Part shown: piece by piece, positions 1 to 4,613 of the stretch
Position numbering within the stretch: position 1 is the stretch's first letter
Layout of the letters: every line of letters begins with the position of its first letter
Assembly (NCBI GenBank): GCA_002714745.1
Contig: PAYF01000022.1
Location: 1 to 7,401 of the forward strand
DNA: 7,401 nt
Direction of reading: 5' to 3'
Origin: Methanobacteriota archaeon
GTDB lineage: Archaea > Thermoplasmatota > Poseidoniia > Poseidoniales > Thalassarchaeaceae
Position numbers and translations under genes: made by a program
The notes under the pieces: generated by a model
The model's database searches: none
What the model saw: the letters and a program-made list of their open reading frames with translations, nothing else
What the model was told of the DNA's origin: nothing

Positions 1-1012
1 CGTCATCGACGCACCTGGCCACCGAGACTTCGTGAAGAACATGATTACCGGTACCAGCCAAGCTGATGCCGCTGTTCTGAACGTCGCAGCCAACGACGGT
101 GTGAACGCTCAGACCAAGGAGCACGCCTTCTTGGCCCGCGTTCTCGGTGTTCAGCAGCTGATTGTCAACGTCAACAAGATGGACATCAGCGGTGTAGACT
201 GGTCACAGGACAAGTACAACAGCGTCGTTGCCGAGGTAACTAACCTCCTGAAGATGGCCGGTTTCAATACCGACGAGATCCCCTTCATACCATGCAGCGC
301 GTTCGACGGTGACAACATCTTCAACAAGAGCGACAAGTCACCTTGGTACAACGGACCAACTCTCTTCGAGGCAATAGACGCAATCCAGATGCCTCCGAAG
401 CCAACCGATATGCCTCTGCGCCTACCAATCCAGGACGTCTACAAGATTAGTGGAATCGGAACTGTCCCGGTCGGCAAGATCGAGACCGGTGTCCTGCATG
501 CTGGCAAGACGGTCACATTCAACCCGAGCCAGCAGTCGGCTGAGGTCAAGAGCATAGAGATGCACCACACGATGGTCGACAAGGCCGAGCCAGGCGACAA
601 CGTTGGCTTCAACGTCCGCGGACTTTCAGCCGATGACATCCGCCGAGGCGACGTCGCGGGCTACACCGACAACCCGCCCATGTTCGTGCGCCACGACGAG
701 ACATTCGTCGGACAGATTCAGCTCATGGACATCCCGAAGGCGATAGGTGTCAACTACACCCCGGTGTTCCACGCCCACACATCTCAGGTAGCAGTTCGAT
801 TCGTCGAGTTGCTCGAGAAGACGACGAAGGGTGTGAAGGAGGCCAACCCGGCCTTCCTGAAGACCGGAGATGCTTGCCTCGTCCGCTTCGGACCGACCAA
901 GCCAATGGCGATTGAGCAGATGGATACGTTCCCGCAGCTCGCCCGTTTCGCAATCCGCGATATGGGCAAGACCGTGGCCGCTGGCGTCTGCATGAAGATC
1001 GAGAAGAAGTGA
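1..1012 (+). CDS. tuf: Translation elongation factor EF-1 alpha (aEF1A/EF-Tu), 5'-truncated
   Basis: GTPase that delivers aminoacyl-tRNA to the ribosomal A site in the cytoplasm. The reading frame is open from position 2, so the gene enters from the left edge. The first complete codons encode [17 protein letters not shown], the G3/switch II region with the archaeal/eukaryotic DAPGH form (bacterial EF-Tu has DCPGH). NKMD (G4) follows, then CSAFDGDN (G5). Domain 2 starts near [20 protein letters not shown] and contains the conserved [16 protein letters not shown] stretch. Domain 3 ends with [15 protein letters not shown] and a basic IEKK tail. About 336 codons are present; archaeal EF-1A is usually about 420-430 residues, so roughly 90 residues with the P-loop (GHVDHGK) and switch I lie outside the window. 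All lysine codons I read are AAG, consistent with very high expression. The gene ends in TGA 19 nt before rpsJ, the usual archaeal str-operon order. No frameshift or missing motif is seen in the visible part. Confidence 0.98.
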   Translation, partial: VIDAPGHRDFVKNMITGTSQADAAVLNVAANDGVNAQTKEHAFLARVLGVQQLIVNVNKMDISGVDWSQDKYNSVVAEVTNLLKMAGFNTDEIPFIPCSAFDGDNIFNKSDKSPWYNGPTLFEAIDAIQMPPKPTDMPLRLPIQDVYKISGIGTVPVGKIETGVLHAGKTVTFNPSQQSAEVKSIEMHHTMVDKAEPGDNVGFNVRGLSADDIRRGDVAGYTDNPPMFVRHDETFVGQIQLMDIPKAIGVNYTPVFHAHTSQVAVRFVELLEKTTKGVKEANPAFLKTGDACLVRFGPTKPMAIEQMDTFPQLARFAIRDMGKTVAAGVCMKIEKK

Positions 1013-1022
1013 TTCGGTTAGC

Positions 1023-1028
1023 GGTGAG
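1023..1028 (+). promoter_or_regulatory. Ribosome binding site of rpsJ
   Basis: GGTGAG lies just before rpsJ. GGTGA matches the UCACC of the archaeal 16S 3' end and sits 4 nt from the ATG at 1032. This decides the start: the in-frame TTG at 1029 would directly abut the motif and is unlikely to be used. The same GGTGA-4 nt-ATG geometry occurs at the peptidase gene on the other strand. Confidence 0.7.
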
Positions 1029-1031
1029 TTG

Positions 1032-1361
1032 ATGCCAGTCGTCACCACCATCAAGCTGACTGGAGAGAACCACTCTGACGTCGACGGCGTCTGCGGACAG
1101 ATCAAGGCAATCTCAGAGGAGACCGGTGTCAACCTACGCGGTCCAATACCGCTACCCACTCGCCGACTTGTAGTCCCCTGCCGCAAGAGTCCAGACGGAG
1201 AGGGCTCCGAGACCTGGGATCACTGGGAGATGAGAGTCCACAAGCGATTGCTCGAGCTGGTCACCAACACCGCGAAGGACGAGAAGGCACTGAGGAAGGT
1301 CCTCAGGATCCCTATGCCCGACTCGGTCACTATCGAGATCACCCTACGCAACCTAGGCTAG
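1032..1361 (+). CDS. rpsJ: Small ribosomal subunit protein uS10 (S10)
   Basis: Component of the 30S head; binds 16S rRNA near the 3' domain. From the ATG at 1032 it encodes 109 residues, close to the usual 100-110 for archaeal uS10. The family signature is clear: an N-terminal strand with [20 protein letters not shown], then [20 protein letters not shown] (the loop and strand that reach into the 30S head), the helix around [12 protein letters not shown], and a closing strand ending in VTIEITL. It is the second gene after EF-1A in a conserved archaeal translation operon and is presumably co-transcribed with it, having no visible promoter of its own in the 19-nt gap. The last 9 bp, including the TAG stop, overlap the 3' end of the convergent peptidase gene. 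No T-rich terminator is visible downstream, so the transcript probably runs on antisense to the peptidase. Confidence 0.97.
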   Translation: MPVVTTIKLTGENHSDVDGVCGQIKAISEETGVNLRGPIPLPTRRLVVPCRKSPDGEGSETWDHWEMRVHKRLLELVTNTAKDEKALRKVLRIPMPDSVTIEITLRNLG

Positions 1362-2678
1362 GCTACCCATTGGGTCCCAGGCCGGTAGAACCACTGGCTC
1401 GGTCTCCAACCCCTCCAACATCTTCTCTGTCAGGTAGTCCTTGGGAGCGGCGATTTCGAACATGTACTGGTCATACCAACTGTCGTTCATCGTGTAGTAG
1501 CCCTTCTGTCCGGTGTCCTGGCCCCATGAGTTCTCGACGCGCCAGCGGCGTGGCCTACCGTTCACCACATCGACTCCCGTGAACAGCATGGCATGTGTCA
1601 TCATGGTCTGATTGTGCCTCAATCGGTCTGCCTTGCCCATCCCATAACTGACTCCATACAGGCCTTCGACATCGTACAAATCAGCATCCCACAGCCCTCT
1701 TTTACGATCCATCTCCTTTCCAACATCACATCCCATCCAAACAGGAGTTCCATCCTCGAGTAACTTCTGAGTAATCGCCTTCATTTCCTTGCTAGGCACA
1801 TTGAGATAGACTACGGGTGGACCTCCAGCGACATTCTGCAGAAAATCCACTGTGTAGGTTTGGTAGTACTCGTTTCTAGGGTCGTTGACCACGCACACAT
1901 AATCCTCCCATTCGATGTCAACATACTCAGTAGCGAATTCCTGAGGAGTCATCCTACCCTTGCGGTGAAAATCACCGTCCTTGTCTCTCCATTGCCAGTC
2001 GAAACTCTTCGGAGGAGTCCCTAGGTGGATGCAGAGCATCTTCCAGACATCGGCCATTCTTTTTTCCTTGTGAGCCCGGGCATCATTCACTGAACCACCT
2101 CTCTCGAGGATGCCGCGAATCTCACATGCAGAGGTTCTGAGAAAGCTCTTCAGCTCAGTGTTCATCCAGCGTGTGGCGCTGCTGGTATTCGATTCAGGAT
2201 ATGCTGACTTAGGAACAAGGCCGTGCTTGCGAATCAGATTCATCGCCATGTTCCACTGACCACCGTCACCGATAGGGTCGGATAGAAGGAAGTGGATGGT
2301 ACGATCATCTACAGGACTGTCTGCGGTTTCAATAATCGCTTCCAGCAGGTGGTTAGAGCGCTCGAACTTGTCCCAGAAATGGATGTGGGCCTGACTGAAT
2401 TCAAATTCCTTGACATTCATCTTCTTCATCGTTCCTGGACGGAAAAGATTCAGTGTGGCAAATAGCCAGCAGCGACCAGTCCTCATCTGAGCGGTTACCT
2501 TCCAATCATCGAGTTTGGTGCTGAAAGTATTCGCAGTGTCTTGTACGACATCTCTGTTCATGGTCAGGTCAGGGAGCTGCACATTAGTCACAGCGTTCTG
2601 CGCCACTTTGTTCGATGGGTCGGAGGCGAACTCCTTCCTCAGTTGGTCAACTTGCTTCCTAGTGATTGTCTTACCCAT
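1353..2678 (-). CDS. pepC: Bleomycin hydrolase / aminopeptidase C (peptidase family C1B)
   Basis: Papain-like cysteine aminopeptidase. Characterised family members form hexameric barrels with the active sites facing inward, trim peptides in the cytosol and hydrolyse bleomycin. From the ATG at 2678 the product has 441 residues, within the usual 440-460. The catalytic residues are all present: Gln64 and Cys70 in [11 protein letters not shown], His362 in [11 protein letters not shown] and Asn383 in WRVENSWG. Further family blocks are [35 protein letters not shown] and the end [11 protein letters not shown]. The C-terminal tail of this family enters the active-site cleft and limits the enzyme to aminopeptidase action. 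From memory the sequence resembles human BLMH closely along its whole length, including the tail. The start at 2678 is preferred because GGTGA lies 4 nt upstream and the family N-terminus aligns there; an in-frame TTG at 2732 would add 18 residues. It follows the GINS-like gene by 50 bp on the same strand, and no TATA-like box is seen in that gap, so co-transcription is likely. Confidence 0.96.
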   Translation of the reverse strand: MGKTITRKQVDQLRKEFASDPSNKVAQNAVTNVQLPDLTMNRDVVQDTANTFSTKLDDWKVTAQMRTGRCWLFATLNLFRPGTMKKMNVKEFEFSQAHIHFWDKFERSNHLLEAIIETADSPVDDRTIHFLLSDPIGDGGQWNMAMNLIRKHGLVPKSAYPESNTSSATRWMNTELKSFLRTSACEIRGILERGGSVNDARAHKEKRMADVWKMLCIHLGTPPKSFDWQWRDKDGDFHRKGRMTPQEFATEYVDIEWEDYVCVVNDPRNEYYQTYTVDFLQNVAGGPPVVYLNVPSKEMKAITQKLLEDGTPVWMGCDVGKEMDRKRGLWDADLYDVEGLYGVSYGMGKADRLRHNQTMMTHAMLFTGVDVVNGRPRRWRVENSWGQDTGQKGYYTMNDSWYDQYMFEIAAPKDYLTEKMLEGLETEPVVLPAWDPMGSLA

Positions 2679-2700
2679 TGGCTCACCTATGGTGAGCCAA
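2678..2700 (-). promoter_or_regulatory. Inverted repeat over the peptidase Shine-Dalgarno and start codon
   Basis: A perfect 10-bp inverted repeat (TTGGCTCACC / GGTGAGCCAA) flanks a 3-nt spacer. In the minus-strand mRNA the 3' arm is GGTGAGCCAA, containing the Shine-Dalgarno GGTGA and ending on the A of the peptidase ATG. Folded as RNA, it would hide both the ribosome binding site and part of the start codon in a stem with six G-C pairs. Read as DNA it is also a 23-bp palindrome that could be a repressor operator. It is not a typical archaeal terminator because no T-run follows. The sequence shows the repeat; the regulatory role is inference. Confidence 0.6.
2682..2688 (-). promoter_or_regulatory. 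Ribosome binding site of the bleomycin hydrolase gene
   Basis: On the minus strand the sequence reads AGGTGAG, with GGTGA 4 nt before the ATG at 2678-2676. The spacing is identical to that of rpsJ in the same window. No such motif precedes the upstream in-frame TTG at 2732, which is why the shorter protein is annotated. The motif lies inside the 3' arm of the inverted repeat. Confidence 0.7.
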
Positions 2701-2728
2701 GCCTCCTCAGACGACACTAAGTCATTCC

Positions 2729-3604
2729 TCAAAGCGGGGCTGGTTCAGCCAGACCAGCAGCGATTAGAGTTTCAGCGATTAGAGAAGAGCATGACTCTAC
2801 ATCACCCGCAGTCAGTACCATCTCCGAGCCATCGGCGGAAATAATCGGTTCATCCATGTCCTTGAGAATGAGAATCCGCATCAACCCATCATCCTCATCT
2901 GGATCAGGTGGGGCTGGAGGAGAGGAAGCCCCTGTAGCCCGATTCGGAAAAGCATCGATTTGTCGTATTCTATCTTCTTCATCCATATCGGGATCATCCC
3001 AGTTGCCTGAAGAGGCAGGCTGAACCGGAGCTGGAGTTGTAACAACTGAATCTTCTTCCTGCGGCTCGGAGAATTCTGTGAGCGGAGAGTGACCAACGGC
3101 CTTGGGGGCACTAATCGTCTCGGTGCTGGAGCCGTGCTGTAGGGCGTTCCAAGACACCTCGTGCTTGTACTTCTCAACCAGATGTCCGATGCCAGCGTGA
3201 AAAGCTCTCTCTGCAGCGTCGTGTCTCTGCCAGTCTAGACTTTGGAATCCTGCCGCTGAACTCATCGCATCACCCTGAGGCGACTTCATCAAATTGGACA
3301 GTACAGCGTTCTGTGTGAATGCGTTCAGACGCAGTCTGGTCAGATCGCTGATACAGGTCCTGATGTTTCCGAGTCTGCGTGACTTCATCTGGGCCTCAGC
3401 ACCCATACCCTTGTCGCGGATTGTCTCGGCCAGTTCGTTCTCTAAATGGTGCAGTAATTGACCGACTGAGACCCAGAATGAGGGTACCGGTAATTCAACT
3501 GGAACGACCTGACTCTTCTGGTTCCTAAGCAGTTCGAACAAAGACTTCTCGACCATCGCCAACTGCTTATTGTTGAGCCTAGGTGCATCGCCTCCATCAT
3601 CCAT
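2729..3604 (-). CDS. Probable archaeal replication factor GINS, Gins51-type, with long acidic linker
   Basis: GINS joins MCM and Cdc45/RecJ in the replicative helicase complex. The 291-residue product fits the Gins51 (A then B domain) order. Residues 1-150 are mainly helical, with SLFELLRNQKSQ near the start and a basic helix around RRLGNIRTCISDLTRLRLNAF (77-97), reminiscent of the GINS A-domain helix. Residues about 155-240 are low-complexity, rich in Pro, Ser, Asp and Glu, and look disordered. Residues 241-291 (MRILILKDMDEPIISADGSE, then LTAGDVESCSSLIAETLIAAGLAEP) match the small GINS B domain pattern: a strand, a 'dG..y.L..gDv' turn, and a helix ending in 'Li..g.Ae'. Archaeal Gins51 is usually about 190-200 residues, and the linker accounts for the excess. 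The ATG at 3604 has no clear Shine-Dalgarno; Met17 is an alternative start. The TGA stop overlaps the in-frame TTG of the downstream peptidase frame (TTGA). The call rests on recalled fold pattern, not alignment; otherwise this is an uncharacterised helical/acidic protein. Confidence 0.68.
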   Translation of the reverse strand: MDDGGDAPRLNNKQLAMVEKSLFELLRNQKSQVVPVELPVPSFWVSVGQLLHHLENELAETIRDKGMGAEAQMKSRRLGNIRTCISDLTRLRLNAFTQNAVLSNLMKSPQGDAMSSAAGFQSLDWQRHDAAERAFHAGIGHLVEKYKHEVSWNALQHGSSTETISAPKAVGHSPLTEFSEPQEEDSVVTTPAPVQPASSGNWDDPDMDEEDRIRQIDAFPNRATGASSPPAPPDPDEDDGLMRILILKDMDEPIISADGSEMVLTAGDVESCSSLIAETLIAAGLAEPAPL

Positions 3605-3716
3605 CAGAGCAACCCGCTACGAGTGGACCACAGGTAACTATTGAACAATTCCTCGCATACTCCAATTCACACCCCCGAGGCGCGGGTATCAAGACCCCAA
3701 CTCCCTTCCACACGCC
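3605..3716. other. Divergent intergenic gap between the GINS-like gene and tRNA-Leu
   Basis: This 112-bp gap has no plausible gene. It should hold the promoters of both flanking genes, but I see no convincing TATA box for the tRNA. For the minus-strand gene, an AT-rich stretch (CAATAGTTA on the minus strand, near 3636-3644) lies about 35 nt before its ATG and is a weak TATA candidate. No strong repeat or hairpin is present. Confidence 0.4.
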
Positions 3717-3801
3717 GCAGGTGTACCCGAGTGGTCAAAGGGGGAGGGCTCAAGATCCTCTGCGTAGTGCTTCGCAGGTTCGAATCCTGCCGCCTGCACC
3801 A
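3717..3801 (+). tRNA. tRNA-Leu, anticodon CAA (reads UUG)
   Basis: The cloverleaf can be folded by hand. The acceptor stem GCAGGTG (3717-3723) pairs with CGCCTGC (3791-3797) with one G-U. U8 and A9 follow. The D-stem CCC/GGG encloses a GAGTGGTCAAA loop. The anticodon stem GAGGG/TCCTC holds loop CTCAAGA, with anticodon CAA at 3751-3753. The variable region of about 13 nt (3761-3773) marks a class II tRNA. The T-arm is GCAGG-TTCGAAT-CCTGC. The discriminator is A (3798), as expected for leucine and not for serine, and CCA is encoded at 3799-3801. No intron is present in the anticodon loop. The gene ends 7 bp from the 3' end of the convergent HAD gene, and no T-run terminator follows. Confidence 0.96.
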
Positions 3802-3808
3802 CCTAATC

Positions 3809-4528
3809 TCATAGGATGTCGAGCAGAGCCTTGAGCAACTCTACAGTGCCTTCCAATCCGTCGCTTTCAGTCAAAAAGTCTGCAGCTTCCACCACCTCGC
3901 TGAGACTGCTGTTCACAGCGACTGAGTAACCACAGTAACCAAACATCGAGATATCATTCAAAGCATCCCCACACGAAAGCACTCTGCTCGGATTTATTCC
4001 TCGCTGTTTGAGAGCCACCCTCAGACCTGCTTCCTTATCGATTCCCGGACATGTGATGTGGATTGCGAAGCCCGTTGATACGACCAATAGGTCGGACCAC
4101 TCTGTTTGCGAGAGTAGTTCTCGCATCTGATGTTCCATACCCGTCTCTATCATGCACCACTCGGTTTCTCTCCAACGATTGGACTCGATGCCCTTGATAT
4201 CGAATCCTTCAATCTGAGTAGCCAACCACTGAGCTGCCTTCTTGGGCCTAGAACCATCTGCGAGAACTCGTATCTCATGCCCTTCAGAACTGTCCCAGAC
4301 TACCCCGTCGTTCTCGGCCACAATAAATCCGGATACTCCCAGAGCCTGTCGAATTGGGGTGATGTTGGGCAGTGCCCTACCGGAGGCAAGAGATACAATG
4401 ACACCACGTTCTTCGAGTCGGCGAACGAGCGGAATCAACTCGGGATGTAGCCCACTGAAGTCCAGCAAAGTACCATCGATATCGAAGACCACCATGTCAA
4501 TCTCAAGATTGTCCGCCAGTCCCTCCAT
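3809..4528 (-). CDS. HAD-IIB phosphatase, probable phosphoglycolate phosphatase
   Basis: Mg-dependent phosphatase of the haloacid dehalogenase superfamily. The 239-residue product carries all four HAD motifs: motif I FDIDGTLLD (nucleophile Asp16, acid/base Asp18), motif II SLASGR (Ser49), motif III Lys165 in CPGIDKEAGL, and motif IV SCGDALNDISMF (Asp188, Asp192). The segment between motifs II and III, roughly residues 80-160, is a C2B-type cap as in the Cof/SPP branch. Size and the IDKEAGL plus GDALND motifs fit archaeal phosphoglycolate phosphatases such as the Thermoplasma acidophilum enzyme, which clear 2-phosphoglycolate. A sugar phosphatase of the same family (sucrose- or mannosyl-phosphoglycerate phosphatase-like) cannot be excluded. 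No signal peptide is seen, so it should be cytosolic. The ATG at 4528 has only a purine-rich GAGAGA upstream. A TATA-like element about 32 nt upstream suggests a very short 5' leader. The gene is divergent from the metal ATPase and convergent with tRNA-Leu. Confidence 0.88.
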   Translation of the reverse strand: MEGLADNLEIDMVVFDIDGTLLDFSGLHPELIPLVRRLEERGVIVSLASGRALPNITPIRQALGVSGFIVAENDGVVWDSSEGHEIRVLADGSRPKKAAQWLATQIEGFDIKGIESNRWRETEWCMIETGMEHQMRELLSQTEWSDLLVVSTGFAIHITCPGIDKEAGLRVALKQRGINPSRVLSCGDALNDISMFGYCGYSVAVNSSLSEVVEAADFLTESDGLEGTVELLKALLDIL

Positions 4529-4556
4529 ATTCTCTCGGAATGACTCTTTGCTGATG

Positions 4557-4563
4557 ATTTAAT
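4557..4563 (-). promoter_or_regulatory. Candidate TATA box for the HAD phosphatase gene
   Basis: The minus strand reads GGATTAAATCA; its ATTAAAT core is centred about 32 nt before the ATG at 4528. Archaeal transcription starts about 25-26 nt downstream of the TATA centre, giving a leader of only a few nucleotides, consistent with the lack of a clear Shine-Dalgarno. The motif is short and A/T-rich, so support is modest. Confidence 0.35.
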
Positions 4564-4580
4564 CCCTCATAGGCACACAT

Positions 4581-4588
4581 CATATTCA
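4581..4588 (+). promoter_or_regulatory. Candidate TATA box for the metal ATPase gene
   Basis: CATATTCA lies about 29 nt before the ATG at 4614 (motif centre to ATG). This would place transcription initiation within a few nucleotides of the start codon. No Shine-Dalgarno is visible between 4595 and 4613, which fits a leaderless or near-leaderless mRNA. The match to the archaeal TATA consensus is weak. Confidence 0.3.
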
Positions 4589-4613
4589 AGCGACACTACG
4601 AGATGGGATTGCC

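Noticed and set aside
626..1186. 186-codon open frame on the minus strand
   Set aside because: It runs antisense across the clearly coding EF-1A and uS10 genes, and its translation has no recognisable family pattern; it follows from the codon bias of the real genes.
2060..2065. Run of six T on the plus strand, a possible archaeal terminator for the EF-1A/rpsJ transcript
   Set aside because: It lies about 700 bp downstream, inside the peptidase gene, where it is the complement of Glu-Lys-Lys/Arg codons.
2738..2750. 5-bp stem, 3-nt loop inverted repeat (GGCTG/CAGCC) near the end of the GINS-like gene
   Set aside because: It is short, lies within coding sequence and is expected by chance.
3717..3801. 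Reading the class II tRNA as tRNA-Ser
   Set aside because: The anticodon loop CTCAAGA places CAA at positions 34-36, and the discriminator is A, both pointing to leucine.
3583..3834. Small plus-strand frame spanning the tRNA region
   Set aside because: It runs straight through the tRNA-Leu gene, and its product has no family features.
4130..4562. Two overlapping 106-codon plus-strand frames antisense to the phosphatase
   Set aside because: The minus strand encodes all four HAD motifs; the plus-strand translations show no conserved pattern.
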